Notes: generated from the sequence alone by a model not told the origin. Positions 18,412-27,360 are shown, counted from the first letter of the stretch. The stretch: DNA of 64,000 nucleotides from Erythrobacter sp. SG61-1L (GCF_001305965.1 NZ_JXQC01000003.1:930001-994000); one strand, 5' to 3'. Numbers and translations: made by a program.

Positions 18412-19818
18412 ATGAGCTTCAAAGGGTTGCGGCCGATCAACTATGGCGGCCGGGAAGTCTGGCCGTTGATCGAAGGCGGCAAGGGCGTTTCCGCCACGAA
18501 CCACGCATCTTCGGGGGCGTGGGCTGCTGCGGGCGGCATCGGGACGGTGAGCGCGGTGAACGCCGATTCCTATGACATGGACGGCAACATCATCCCCCAG
18601 CTCTATCCGCAGCGCACGCGCGTCGAACGGCACGAGCAGCTGATCCGCTATGCGATTGACGGCGCGGTCGAACAGGTGCGCCGCGCTTATGACGTTGCCA
18701 GCGGCAAGGGCGCGATCAACATCAACGTGTTGTGGGAAATGGGCGGCGCTCAGGCCGTTCTGGAAGGCGTGCTGGAAAAGACCCGCGGGCTTGTGACGGG
18801 CGTCACCTGCGGCGCTGGCATGCCCTATAAGCTGGCCGAGATCGCCGCGCGCTTCAACGTCAATTACCTGCCGATCATCAGTTCTGCACGTGCATTCCGC
18901 GCACTGTGGAAGCGTTCCTACAGCAAGGTCAGCGAACTGATGGCTGCGGTGGTCTATGAAGATCCCTGGCTGGCCGGCGGGCATAACGGCCTGTCGAATG
19001 CCGAAGACCCGACCAAGCCGGAAGATCCCTATCCCCGCGTAAAGCTGCTGCGCGAAACCATGCGCGCGGAAGGCATTTCGGACGATGTGCCGATCATCAT
19101 GGCCGGCGGTGTGTGGTTCCTTCGCGAATGGAACGACTGGATCGACAATCCCGAACTGGGCAGCATTGCTTTCCAGTACGGCACGCGTCCGCTTCTGACG
19201 CATGAAAGCCCGATCCCGCAGCAGTGGAAGGATGCACTGCGCACGCTGGAGCCGGGTGATGTGCTGCTGCACAAGTTTTCTCCCACCGGCTTCTACAGCT
19301 CGGCAGTGAAGAACCCCTTCCTGCTGAACCTCGAAGCCCGGTCTGAACGCCAGATCCCCTATTCGCGCGTCGAAGCGGGTGAGCACACGGTGCAACTCGA
19401 TGTTGGCGTGAAGGGCAAGAATTTCTGGGTCGCGCCCAAGGATCTGGAGCGTGCCCGGATTTGGGCGTCGCAGGGCTTCACCGAAGCGCTCAAGACGCCG
19501 GACGATACGGTCGTGTTCGTCGGACCTGAAGAGCGGAACGAAATCAGGCAGGATCAAGCCGATTGCATGGGCTGCCTGTCGCATTGCGGTTTCTCGGCAT
19601 GGAAAGACCATGACGATTACACCACTGGCCGTCTGGCCGATCCGCGTAGCTTCTGTATCCAGAAGACCTTGCAGGATATCGCCCATGGCGGTGAGGTGGA
19701 TCGCAACCTGATGTTCGCTGGCCACGCGGCCTATCGGTTCAAGCAGGATCCGTTCTATTCCAACAACTTCACCCCGACGGTGAAGGAACTGGTCGACCGT
19801 ATCCTGACCGGGGACTGA
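18412..19818 (+). CDS. Nitronate monooxygenase-family flavoprotein
   Basis: A 468-residue FMN-dependent TIM-barrel protein of the 2-nitropropane dioxygenase/nitronate monooxygenase family, which oxidises nitronates. GVTCGAGMPYKL, YLPIISSARAFRALWKR, VPIIMAGGVWF and SIAFQYGTRPLLT follow the barrel order. It is longer than typical nitronate monooxygenases (about 320-380) by a C-terminal part holding CMGCLSHC (Cys385, 388, 392) and Cys415, which look like iron-sulfur or zinc ligands. A ribosome site AGGA lies before ATG 18412. The exact substrate is not determined. Confidence 0.82.
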   Translation: MSFKGLRPINYGGREVWPLIEGGKGVSATNHASSGAWAAAGGIGTVSAVNADSYDMDGNIIPQLYPQRTRVERHEQLIRYAIDGAVEQVRRAYDVASGKGAININVLWEMGGAQAVLEGVLEKTRGLVTGVTCGAGMPYKLAEIAARFNVNYLPIISSARAFRALWKRSYSKVSELMAAVVYEDPWLAGGHNGLSNAEDPTKPEDPYPRVKLLRETMRAEGISDDVPIIMAGGVWFLREWNDWIDNPELGSIAFQYGTRPLLTHESPIPQQWKDALRTLEPGDVLLHKFSPTGFYSSAVKNPFLLNLEARSERQIPYSRVEAGEHTVQLDVGVKGKNFWVAPKDLERARIWASQGFTEALKTPDDTVVFVGPEERNEIRQDQADCMGCLSHCGFSAWKDHDDYTTGRLADPRSFCIQKTLQDIAHGGEVDRNLMFAGHAAYRFKQDPFYSNNFTPTVKELVDRILTGD

Positions 19819-19837
19819 GGCGGAAAGGCACTACAGC

Positions 19838-20554
19838 GTGGATGGTGGCGCCGATGACGCCCAGCTTCCGCCGTTCTGGCGATTGCTGAACGAGGCGGCT
19901 GCCGTTGTTCCGCTTGGTCTCAGCCCTCTGCGTGAAGCGGTGGACTGCGTGGGCGAGGGCAAGGGCTGGCCAGTCATGGTTCTGCCCGGATTCACGACGG
20001 ACGATCTTTCCACTGCGTTGCTGCGCCGCTCGCTCGACCGGGCGGGTTTCCACGCACATGGCTGGGATCAAGGGTTTAACCTTGGTCTGCGGCCAGGCTT
20101 GCTTGAAGCGCTTGAGGCCCGCATTGCGGCCATTGCCGGGCAGGAAGGGCGCAAGGTTATACTATTGGGGTGGAGCCTTGGCGGAATCTTCGCCCGGGCG
20201 CTGGCCCATCGTATTCCGGATCTCGTCGCGCAGGTCGTCACACTGGGTAGCCCGTTTTCCGGAAATCGCCACAGCAACCGAGCGTGGAAACTCTACAATC
20301 TCATCAACGATCACACGGTGGACGAAATACCGGAAGATCCGGAATTCGTGTCGAAGCCGCCCGTGCCGACGATAGCCGTATGGTCAGCCCATGACGGCAT
20401 CGTCAGCAAGCGGGCGGCACGCGGATTGCCTGAGGAATCCGATCTGGCGGTTGAACTCGATGTGACCCATTTCGGCTATGGCGGTACGGCAGACGGTGTC
20501 CGTCAGGTTGTCGAACTACTTGCCGCCAATTTGCCCAAAGACCCTATTCGGTAG
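19838..20554 (+). CDS. Alpha/beta hydrolase
   Basis: A 238-residue alpha/beta-hydrolase-fold protein. The nucleophile elbow is GWSLGG with Ser113; SAHDGIVS supplies the acid and DVTHFGYGG the histidine, giving a full triad. VMVLPGFTTDD is the oxyanion-side strand. It looks lipase/esterase-like; the substrate is unknown. It starts at GTG 19838, 19 bases after the preceding gene, with GGAAAGG upstream. Its last 11 bases overlap the end of the convergent cupin gene. Confidence 0.82.
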   Translation: MDGGADDAQLPPFWRLLNEAAAVVPLGLSPLREAVDCVGEGKGWPVMVLPGFTTDDLSTALLRRSLDRAGFHAHGWDQGFNLGLRPGLLEALEARIAAIAGQEGRKVILLGWSLGGIFARALAHRIPDLVAQVVTLGSPFSGNRHSNRAWKLYNLINDHTVDEIPEDPEFVSKPPVPTIAVWSAHDGIVSKRAARGLPEESDLAVELDVTHFGYGGTADGVRQVVELLAANLPKDPIR

Positions 20555-20939
20555 TCTTCCCGTCAAAATGCTCATGGTCCGCATGGGCATCGTCGCAGGT
20601 CTTGTGAACTGTGCCGTCGCGATGCTCGGGCGGACCGTAGATGGTGTACAGTTTCAGCGGCTCTTCACCTCGGCAGGCCACATTATGTTCAGCGCCCTGA
20701 GGAACGATGATCCCGTCATCATCCTCAACCTCATGCGCCACTCCGTCGATGGTGATGGTTCCCTTGCCGGATTCAATACGGAAGAACTGGTCACGGTCGT
20801 CATGGACTTCCAAGCCGATTTCCTCGCCCGGACGGATCGTCATCACCACCAGTTGAAGGTTATGGCCGGTATAGAGGACGCGCCGGAAATCTTGGTTTTC
20901 CAGCGTCAGTTTCTCGATGTCGTCGACAAATCCCTTCAT
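20544..20939 (-). CDS. Cupin-domain protein
   Basis: A 131-residue single-domain cupin. PGEEIGLEVHDDRDQFFRIESG (motif 1, residues about 37-58) carries HxxxxQ/E-type metal ligands and PQGAEHNV (motif 2) the second histidine. The C-terminus is His/Asp-rich (HKTCDDAHADHEHFDG), a possible extra metal site. Known relatives include mannose-6-phosphate-isomerase-like cupins; no reaction can be assigned. It follows the ammonium transporter gene on the same strand after 39 bases. Confidence 0.85.
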   Translation of the reverse strand: MKGFVDDIEKLTLENQDFRRVLYTGHNLQLVVMTIRPGEEIGLEVHDDRDQFFRIESGKGTITIDGVAHEVEDDDGIIVPQGAEHNVACRGEEPLKLYTIYGPPEHRDGTVHKTCDDAHADHEHFDGKTTE

Positions 20940-20940
20940 C

Positions 20941-20967
20941 TTGAACCTCCTGAGTTTCCAGGTTCAA
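20941..20967 (-). promoter_or_regulatory. Hairpin overlapping the cupin ribosome-binding site
   Basis: TTGAACCT (20941-20948) and AGGTTCAA (20960-20967) form an 8-bp stem with an 11-base loop. On the minus strand the arm AGGTTCAA contains part of the strong Shine-Dalgarno AGGAGG that precedes the cupin ATG at 20939. It could end amt transcription or mask cupin translation; no T tract follows. Confidence 0.45.
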
Positions 20968-20978
20968 GATAGGCAGGA

Positions 20979-22277
20979 TCAGTCGAATTCCCACCCCCGT
21001 TCGCCATGGCTTGTAATGTCCAGGCCTTCGGTTTCCTCTTCCGGGCCGACACGCATCGGCAGCAGGAACGAGACGCCCAGCGCGAGCAGGACCGTGGCGA
21101 TGGCAGACCAGATCGCCACGGCGACTACGCCCACGACCTGTGCGGAAATCATCGTCACCAAGTTCAGCCCTTCCGGGAAGCCAGTGCCGCCCAGCGCGGG
21201 CGAGATGAAAATGCCGAGCAACAGCGATCCGAGCATGCCGCCGACACCGTGAACGGCGAATACGTCGAGCGAATCGTCGATCTTGAGCTTCAGCTTGGTG
21301 AGGTGGATTGCACCATAGCAGACCACGGCTGCCAGAACGCCGAAGAGGATCGCGGCACCGGGCGAGACGAAGCCCGCCGCAGGCGTGATCGTCGCCAGGC
21401 CGGCAATGGCGCCGGTGGCAAAGCCCACGCTGGTAGGCTTGCCGAATGTGTATCGTTCGATCAGCACCCAGACCAGCGCGGCGGCCGAAGCCGAGACATG
21501 GGTGTTGATGATGGCCGTGGATGCGTCATCGGTTGCCGTAAGGGCGGAGCCGCCATTGAAGCCGAACCAGCCGACCCACAGCAACATGGCACCGATCATG
21601 GTCAGGCCGGGGGCATGAGGCAGCATGGCCGTGCCGGGGAAGCCCTGCCGCTTGCCCAGCAGCAGCGCGATGACCAGCGCGGAAATGCCCGCCGTTGTGT
21701 GGACCACGATCCCGCCCGCAAAATCCAGCGTGCCCATGGTCGAAGCCAGCCAGCCGCCGCCCCAGATCCAGTGGGCCGCTGGCGCATAGACCACGAGGCT
21801 CCACAAGGCGCAGAAGCCAACCACCCAGCCGAAACGGGCGCGGTCGACCCACGCGCCGACCATCAGGGCAGGTGTGATGGCGGCAAAGGTAAGCTGGAAC
21901 AGCGCGAAAGTGCTTTCGGGGATCGACAGGCCCTCGCGGACATTGCCGAGATCGATCAGCATCCAGGCATTGCCCGCGCCGATCCAGCCATTGGTGACAT
22001 TGCCGAATGCCAGCGTGTAGCCGGCAACGACCCACAGCAGCGAGGCAACGGCGGCCACGGCGCCACACTGAAGCGCGACGGAAAGGAAGTTCTTGGCGCG
22101 AACGAGGCCGCCATAGAAAAGGCTGAGGCCGGGCAGGCACATGAGAAGGACGAGGGCGGAGGAAACGAGGATCCAAGCCGTATCGCCACTGTCACCAGCC
22201 GCCGCATAGGGATCCTGAGCGAAAGCTGCTGCCGGAAGGACGGCCAGTGCCATCCCCGCAAGAAGTTTGCGGATCAT
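20979..22277 (-). CDS. amt: Ammonium transporter Amt
   Basis: A 432-residue Amt/Mep/Rh channel moving ammonium across the inner membrane. After a signal peptide (LLAGMALAVLPAAAFAQ) come about 11 TM helices with DTAWILVSSALVLLMCLPGLSLFYGG, GAAHWIWGGGW-type PAAHWIWGGGWL and DFAGGIVVHTTAG, including the pore histidines. The C-terminal regulatory tail is present (VGPEEETEGLDI). Start ATG 22277 fits the signal peptide. A glnK gene, usually paired with amt, is not adjacent. Confidence 0.93.
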   Translation of the reverse strand: MIRKLLAGMALAVLPAAAFAQDPYAAAGDSGDTAWILVSSALVLLMCLPGLSLFYGGLVRAKNFLSVALQCGAVAAVASLLWVVAGYTLAFGNVTNGWIGAGNAWMLIDLGNVREGLSIPESTFALFQLTFAAITPALMVGAWVDRARFGWVVGFCALWSLVVYAPAAHWIWGGGWLASTMGTLDFAGGIVVHTTAGISALVIALLLGKRQGFPGTAMLPHAPGLTMIGAMLLWVGWFGFNGGSALTATDDASTAIINTHVSASAAALVWVLIERYTFGKPTSVGFATGAIAGLATITPAAGFVSPGAAILFGVLAAVVCYGAIHLTKLKLKIDDSLDVFAVHGVGGMLGSLLLGIFISPALGGTGFPEGLNLVTMISAQVVGVVAVAIWSAIATVLLALGVSFLLPMRVGPEEETEGLDITSHGERGWEFD

Positions 22278-22386
22278 CCTTTTGGTACTCCCCCTGCGCC
22301 CATCCCTGTGGGCTTGCCTTACGCGTCGCCGTCTAGGACGGAATTTGTCCGGCATTCAAGCGCCGGAGCCACAAAATTGCGGATGT

Positions 22387-22406
22387 GTGCCGCTATCGGG
22401 CGGCAC
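22387..22406 (-). terminator. Hairpin after the hydroxyacid dehydrogenase gene
   Basis: Perfect 7-bp stem GTGCCGC (22387-22393) and GCGGCAC (22400-22406) with a 6-base loop, 16 bases past the dehydrogenase stop on the minus strand. A short TTTT follows about 10 bases later. It would separate this gene from amt. Confidence 0.45.
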
Positions 22407-22421
22407 GCCGGTTTGCGGGCC

Positions 22422-23450
22422 CTAGCCGAGGCCAACCACGACCCGGTCCGGCGGGGAATGGCCGTCGGCCCAGCTCTGGATATTGCGGATGATCTTTTCG
22501 CCCGCGGCGGTCCGGCCTTCCAGCGTCGCGCTGCCAAGATGGGGCAGGGCCACGACATTGGGCAGATCGACGAAGCGTGGATCGATATTCGGTTCATTGA
22601 GGAACACGTCCAGTCCAGCGCCGCCCAGATGGCCGCTGCGCAGAGCGTCGATCAGGGCGTCCTCGTCGATCAGGTCGCCACGGCCGCTATTGATCACGAA
22701 GGAACCGGGCTTCATTGCCGCGATGCGCTGGGCATTGAGCATGCCCTTGGTTTCCGCAGTGACCGGGCAATTGAGCGAGAGATAGTCCGAGGCGGAAATC
22801 ACTCGGTCCAGATCGGGTTCGAACTCGGCGCCAAGGATCGTTTCCAGCGCATCGGGCAGGCGGCGGCGGTTATTGTACACCACCTGCATGCCGAAGGCGC
22901 GGGCGCGGTGAGCCAGTGCCTGGCCGATGCGACCCATGCCGACAATGCCCAGAACCTTGCCGCGCAGGGTACGGCCCAGCATATGCGAGGGGGACCAGCC
23001 GGGCCATTCATTGGCCGCAACCATGCGGACACCTTCGGACAGGCGACGCGACGCACACAGGATCAGCGCCATGGTGATGTCCGCCGTATCTTCGGTGAAC
23101 ACACCCGGCGTATTGGTGACCATGATCTTGCGAGACTGGCAGGCATGGAGATCCAGATGGTCCACCCCGGCGCCGAAATTGGCGATCAGGCCCATCCGGT
23201 CACCCGCTGCCTCAATCATTGCCGCATCGATCTTGTCGGTAACGCAGGGCACCAGCACATCGCAATCTTGCATCGCGGCGATCAATTCGTCACGCGTGAA
23301 CTGGCGATCTTCCGGGTTGAGCACGGCGTCGAACAGTTCGGCCATGCGCGGTTCAACACCGGGCAGATGGCGGGTGACGATTACGCGCGGCTTGCCGCCA
23401 ACGCGGCGAGGGGAGTCGGGCGAGGCTGCTGAAGAAGTGCTGTCGGTCAT
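22422..23450 (-). CDS. D-isomer-specific 2-hydroxyacid dehydrogenase (glyoxylate reductase-like)
   Basis: A 342-residue NAD(P)-dependent dehydrogenase. The nucleotide-binding domain has VLGIVGMGRIGQALA, and the catalytic triad is in NSGRGDLIDE (Arg), LDVFLNEP (Glu) and ALPHLGSAT (His). The FGAGVDHLDL segment is typical of glyoxylate/hydroxypyruvate reductases and D-glycerate dehydrogenases; the exact substrate is inferred. ATG 23450 is chosen; an upstream ATG in frame adds only 12 residues. The upstream gene is divergent. Confidence 0.88.
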   Translation of the reverse strand: MTDSTSSAASPDSPRRVGGKPRVIVTRHLPGVEPRMAELFDAVLNPEDRQFTRDELIAAMQDCDVLVPCVTDKIDAAMIEAAGDRMGLIANFGAGVDHLDLHACQSRKIMVTNTPGVFTEDTADITMALILCASRRLSEGVRMVAANEWPGWSPSHMLGRTLRGKVLGIVGMGRIGQALAHRARAFGMQVVYNNRRRLPDALETILGAEFEPDLDRVISASDYLSLNCPVTAETKGMLNAQRIAAMKPGSFVINSGRGDLIDEDALIDALRSGHLGGAGLDVFLNEPNIDPRFVDLPNVVALPHLGSATLEGRTAAGEKIIRNIQSWADGHSPPDRVVVGLG

Positions 23451-23538
23451 GCTTAGCGCGCTATGCGCCCATAGTGGGACGGTCAAGCACCCGTTTGCAC
23501 GCTTGAAGCGTTACGGCGACGGGGGTTATGGACGGTGA

Positions 23539-24009
23539 ATGCGATTCCTCGCCAGACTTGCCTCGATTGCCTTTTTCACCGCACTTGCCGTTCCGGCCGC
23601 CGCGCAGGACAGGGATGTGCCCTATTGGGCATCCATGCGATCGAAAGAGGTCAACATGCGTGTTGGGCCAAGCGAGGAGTATCAGATCGACTGGGTCTAT
23701 CGCCGGGTTCAGCTCCCGGTGAAGGTCATCCGGATCAAGGAAGGCTGGCGTCTGATCCGCGATCCCGATGGAGCGCAGGGCTGGGTGGTTGCCCGCTTGC
23801 TCAGCCCGGAACGCACCGCGCTGGTAATTGGCAAAGGCCTTGCCCCGATGCGCGACGGGCCGAGCGATAATGGCGCCTTGCTCTGGAACGCAGAGCCCGG
23901 CGTTGTGGGAACTCTGGGTGATTGCGACGGTGGCTGGTGCGAACTGGATGTCGATGGCCGCAAAGGGTGGGTCCGCCAGCAGCGCCTTTGGGGTGCCGGC
24001 GAACCCTGA
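23539..24009 (+). CDS. Exported SH3-like domain protein
   Basis: A 156-residue protein with a signal peptide (FLARLASIAFFTALAVPAAAQ) and two bacterial SH3-like repeats: residues about 34-85 (VNMRVGPSEEYQIDWVYR...GWVVARL) and 95-152 (LAPMRDGPSDNG...GWVRQQRLWG). Such domains bind cell-wall peptides or envelope partners. It stands alone between a divergent dehydrogenase gene and a convergent lipoprotein gene. Confidence 0.85.
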   Translation: MRFLARLASIAFFTALAVPAAAQDRDVPYWASMRSKEVNMRVGPSEEYQIDWVYRRVQLPVKVIRIKEGWRLIRDPDGAQGWVVARLLSPERTALVIGKGLAPMRDGPSDNGALLWNAEPGVVGTLGDCDGGWCELDVDGRKGWVRQQRLWGAGEP

Positions 24010-24033
24010 GCCTTTCGTTAGATCAGGCGGAAT

Positions 24034-24408
24034 CTAGCTGAGCTTGCGCACCTGCACCGGGTCACCATCGTCCGGTGTCGAGGTGAAGGCTCCGTCTGCG
24101 TCCGGTTCGCTGTCGGTATAACAGGCCGGCTCCTTGCCTTCTGTTTCAGGCATGAAACAGGTCTTCCCGTCCTTGATTTCCCAGCTTCCCCATTCGACGA
24201 CTTCGCCGCGAATGGCATCGGTGTAGGTCCGGTCTGCGGAAATGACGGAGGTCATCTTGGTTCCGTCCGCCTGAGTGACTTCATAAGTCCCCAATGCAGC
24301 TTCTTCGGGTGTTTTAGGCGTTTCCGGGGCCGAAGTCTGACTTTCGCCATCGGTCCCGGAACAAGCGGCCAAGACGAAGGCCACGCAAAGCAACGCGATT
24401 TTTCTCAT
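24034..24408 (-). CDS. Small lipoprotein of unknown function
   Basis: A 124-residue lipoprotein with signal MRKIALLCVAFVLAACSG (lipobox LAAC) followed by a Ser/Thr/Pro/Glu linker. The mature domain (YEVTQADGTKMTSVISADRTY...WEIKDGKTCFMPE...CYTD) contains two cysteines that may pair. I recognise no family beyond sphingomonad hypothetical proteins. A good ribosome site (GGGAGAGG) precedes the ATG. It lies 92 bases downstream of the thiolase gene on the same strand. Confidence 0.78.
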   Translation of the reverse strand: MRKIALLCVAFVLAACSGTDGESQTSAPETPKTPEEAALGTYEVTQADGTKMTSVISADRTYTDAIRGEVVEWGSWEIKDGKTCFMPETEGKEPACYTDSEPDADGAFTSTPDDGDPVQVRKLS

Positions 24409-24500
24409 TATTGCCTCTCCCTTTTTTCAAAGAGACCGGCAAATTAACATAAATCGTCTGCTTTGGCGCAGCCCGCGCCGAAGTTCTCCCCCGATTGGGG

Positions 24501-25697
24501 TCAGATCAACTCAATTGCCACTGCCGTGCCCTCGCCGCCGCCGATGCAAAGCGAAGCGATGCCGCGCTTCTTCCCTTGGCTTTTCAGGGCATTGAGCAGG
24601 GTCACGATGATGCGTGTGCCGCTGGCGCCGATGGGGTGGCCAAGGGCCGTGGCGCCGCCATTCACGTTGATCTTGTCATGCGGGATGCCCAGATCGTGCA
24701 TGGCGAACATGGCGACACAAGCAAAGGCTTCGTTCACTTCGAACAGATCGACGTCGTCGATCGTCCAGCCGGCCTTGTCGAGCGCCTTCTGGATCGCACC
24801 GACAGGCGCAGTGGTGAACAGGCGCGGATCATGGGCATGGGCCGCCATGGAGACAACCTTGGCGACCGGGGCAAGGCCCTTGGCCTTCGCGACGCTCTCG
24901 CGGGTCAGAACCACAGCGGCGGCGCCATCGGAAATTGAACTGGACGTTGCTGCCGTAATCGTGCCGTCCTTGGCGAATGCTGGGCGCAGTTGCGGGATCT
25001 TCTCCGGGCGGCCCTTACCGGGCTGTTCGTCAATATCCACGGTCACCTCGCCGGCGCGGGTGGAGTAGGTTACCGGAACAACTTCACCGGCAAAGGCGCC
25101 GCTGGCGATGGCGGCATTGGCGCGGCGCAGGCTTTCAATCGAATAATCGTCCATTGCTTCGCGGGTGAGCTGGTACTCATTCGCCGTGTCCTGCGCGAAG
25201 CTGCCCATGGCGGCACCCGCTTCATAGGCGTCTTCCAGACCATCGAGGAACATGTGGTCATAGGCGGTATCGTGGCCGAGGCGTGCGCCGGAGCGGTGCT
25301 TCTTAAGCAGGTACGGGGCATTGGTCATGCTCTCCATCCCGCCAGCGACGATCACGTCCACGCTGCCCGCAGCGAGAGCCTCGGACCCCATGATCACGGT
25401 TTGCATACCGGAGCCACAGACCTTGTTGACAGTGGTGGCCTGAACGGACTTGGGCAGGCCGGCCTTCAGGGCCGCCTGACGTGCTGGCGCCTGCCCAAGG
25501 CCCGCAGGCAGCACGCAGCCCATGTAGAGGCGTTCAATATCTTCGCCCGCCACGCCGGCGCGTTCGACAGCCGCCTTTACGGCCGTTGCGCCGAGGTCAG
25601 TTGCTGAAACATCTGACAGGGCGCCCTGCATCCCGCCCATCGGCGTGCGCGCATAGGAAAGGATGACGATCGGATCGTTGGCAGAAAACTCGGACAT
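24501..25697 (-). CDS. Acetyl-CoA C-acetyltransferase (thiolase)
   Basis: A 398-residue thiolase that condenses two acetyl-CoA or cleaves 3-ketoacyl-CoA. The nucleophilic Cys94 is in NKVCGSGMQ, the active-site His in GGATALGHPIGASG and the second Cys in CIGGGEGTAV. The VILSYARTPMGGMQGAL start and length are typical of biosynthetic (PhaA/AtoB-type) thiolases. No other PHB or beta-oxidation gene is nearby, so the pathway is not fixed. It is divergent from the aldehyde dehydrogenase gene across 117 bases. Confidence 0.92.
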   Translation of the reverse strand: MSEFSANDPIVILSYARTPMGGMQGALSDVSATDLGATAVKAAVERAGVAGEDIERLYMGCVLPAGLGQAPARQAALKAGLPKSVQATTVNKVCGSGMQTVIMGSEALAAGSVDVIVAGGMESMTNAPYLLKKHRSGARLGHDTAYDHMFLDGLEDAYEAGAAMGSFAQDTANEYQLTREAMDDYSIESLRRANAAIASGAFAGEVVPVTYSTRAGEVTVDIDEQPGKGRPEKIPQLRPAFAKDGTITAATSSSISDGAAAVVLTRESVAKAKGLAPVAKVVSMAAHAHDPRLFTTAPVGAIQKALDKAGWTIDDVDLFEVNEAFACVAMFAMHDLGIPHDKINVNGGATALGHPIGASGTRIIVTLLNALKSQGKKRGIASLCIGGGEGTAVAIELI

Positions 25698-25814
25698 GGC
25701 AGAATATCGGCCTTTCGCTTAAGAAGACGAGGACATTTAACGATGTAATGTTGCAGTGCGGCGGAATCAAATCATTCAGCTGGCTGATTGACCGTGGCCT
25801 GGGGGTTTGGCGCG

Positions 25815-27248
25815 ATGAACTCATTGCAAGACCATGAAATCACCGACTTGCTGAAGTTGCAGCGCATGGATTTCGAGGCGAAGCGGCCAGAATCACTCGG
25901 GGTGAGGGCGGACCGGATCAGGCGCGCGATTGCCTTGCTGGTGGATCATGGCGACGAACTCGCTGCAGCGATGAGCGCCGATTTCGGCAATCGCAGCCGC
26001 GACCTTTCCATGCTCACCGACATGCTGCCTGCCGTCAGCCTCGGCAAATATTGCCTCAAAAACCTGAAGCGCTGGACTCGGCCGGAGCGGCGCAAGGCAA
26101 CCTTTCCGTTGGGACTTATCGGGGGAAGGGCAGAGGTTCGACATGAGCCCAAGGGTGTCGTTGGCGTAATTTCACCATGGAACTTTCCGGTCGGTCTTAG
26201 CTTCGGACCGATGATCCAGGCTTTTGCCGCGGGCAACCGCGTGATGCTGAAGCCCAGCGAGTTCACCGAACGCACTTCAGGATTGATGGCAGACCTTGTC
26301 GCGCGATACTTTGCCCCCGAAGAAGCCGCGGTTGTGACAGGTGGGCCTGACGTGGCCGCGGCATTTACCACAAAGCCGTTCGACCACCTGGTTTTCACTG
26401 GTTCGACAGCAACCGGGCGCAAGGTGATGGAGGCGGCCGCCAGTAACCTTGTGCCGGTTACGCTGGAACTGGGCGGTAAATCACCGGTTTTTCTGGGGCG
26501 TAGCGCGGATATAAAGCGTGCGGCCGAACGGATCGCCATCGGCAAGCTTATGAACGCCGGGCAGGTCTGTCTCGCCCCGGATTATCTGCTGGTGCCCGAA
26601 GAGCGGGAAGAGGATTTCATCGCTGTGCTCGCAGGGTGCGTCGGGGCGCTTTATCCGACAATCCTGGCGAATGAGGATTACACCACTATCGTCAATGACC
26701 AGCACTTTCAGCGCCTTGAAGGGCTGATCGCGGATGCCGCCGCGAAAGGCGCTGAAGCAATCGTGGTCAATCCTGCGGAAGAAGATTTTTCGGGCGGCAA
26801 TGACCGCAAATTACCGCCGACCATCCTGCGCAATGTGAACGATGACATGGAAGTGATGCAGCAGGAAATCTTCGGCCCGGTCCTGCCGGTGATGACTTAT
26901 CGTTCCACTGATGAAGCCATCGCCTATGTCAACGCGCATGACCGTCCTCTGGGACTCTATTATTTCGGCGAGGATAGGGCTGAGCAAGAGCAGGTGCTTG
27001 CCAGAACTATATCCGGCGGCGTGACCGTGAACGATGTGATCCTGCATATCGCGCAGGACGATCTGCCGTTTGGCGGCATCGGTCCTTCGGGTATGGGCAA
27101 TTATCACGGCCCGGAAGGCTTTCATGCATTCAGCCATACGCGGGCGATCTATCGGCAGCCCCGATGGGATGTAGCAGCCTTGTCAGGTCTCAAGCCGCCA
27201 TATGGGGCCGCAACGAGGCGGGCGCTAAAGATGTTGTTGCGCAAATGA
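25815..27248 (+). CDS. Coniferyl-aldehyde-dehydrogenase-like aldehyde dehydrogenase
   Basis: A 477-residue NAD(P)-dependent aldehyde dehydrogenase oxidising aldehydes to acids. SPWNFPVGLSFGPM and FTGSTATGR bind cofactor; LELGGKSP holds the general-base Glu and NAGQVCLAPDY the nucleophilic Cys. The C-terminal LPFGGIGPSGMGNYHGPEG and the TRAIYRQPRWD region match the CalB/fatty-aldehyde subgroup. ATG 25815 starts MNSLQDHEITDLL; an upstream start adds 9 unlikely residues. Role in aromatic or lipid aldehyde removal is inferred. Confidence 0.85.
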   Translation: MNSLQDHEITDLLKLQRMDFEAKRPESLGVRADRIRRAIALLVDHGDELAAAMSADFGNRSRDLSMLTDMLPAVSLGKYCLKNLKRWTRPERRKATFPLGLIGGRAEVRHEPKGVVGVISPWNFPVGLSFGPMIQAFAAGNRVMLKPSEFTERTSGLMADLVARYFAPEEAAVVTGGPDVAAAFTTKPFDHLVFTGSTATGRKVMEAAASNLVPVTLELGGKSPVFLGRSADIKRAAERIAIGKLMNAGQVCLAPDYLLVPEEREEDFIAVLAGCVGALYPTILANEDYTTIVNDQHFQRLEGLIADAAAKGAEAIVVNPAEEDFSGGNDRKLPPTILRNVNDDMEVMQQEIFGPVLPVMTYRSTDEAIAYVNAHDRPLGLYYFGEDRAEQEQVLARTISGGVTVNDVILHIAQDDLPFGGIGPSGMGNYHGPEGFHAFSHTRAIYRQPRWDVAALSGLKPPYGAATRRALKMLLRK

Positions 27249-27313
27249 ACAGGCGGGAAGCCGCGCCTCGCGTCCAAGGCTGGGGAAGGATGGCTGATTT
27301 CAACCCGAATTTG

Positions 27314-27360
27314 GCCCGCTCCGGCCTTGCACCCTGCTTGGGCAAGGCCTAGAGGCGGGC
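27314..27360 (+). promoter_or_regulatory. Long interrupted inverted repeat in the nuo leader
   Basis: Outer arms GCCCGC (27314-27319) and GCGGGC (27355-27360) enclose inner arms GGCCTTGC (27323-27330) and GCAAGGCC (27342-27349) around an 11-base loop. It ends 35 bases before the nuoA GTG and lies 65 bases past the aldehyde dehydrogenase stop. It could end upstream transcription or form a structured nuo leader; no T tract follows. Confidence 0.5.

Noticed and set aside
22380-22420. A sigma-54 promoter for amt (GGCAC with nearby GC)
   Set aside because: On the minus strand the GG to GC spacing is one base short of the consensus, and the plus-strand match faces the wrong way.
21006-23432. An 808-codon open frame opposite amt and the hydroxyacid dehydrogenase
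   Set aside because: Spans two genes and their intergenic hairpin, with His/Arg/Gln-rich composition typical of antisense translation.
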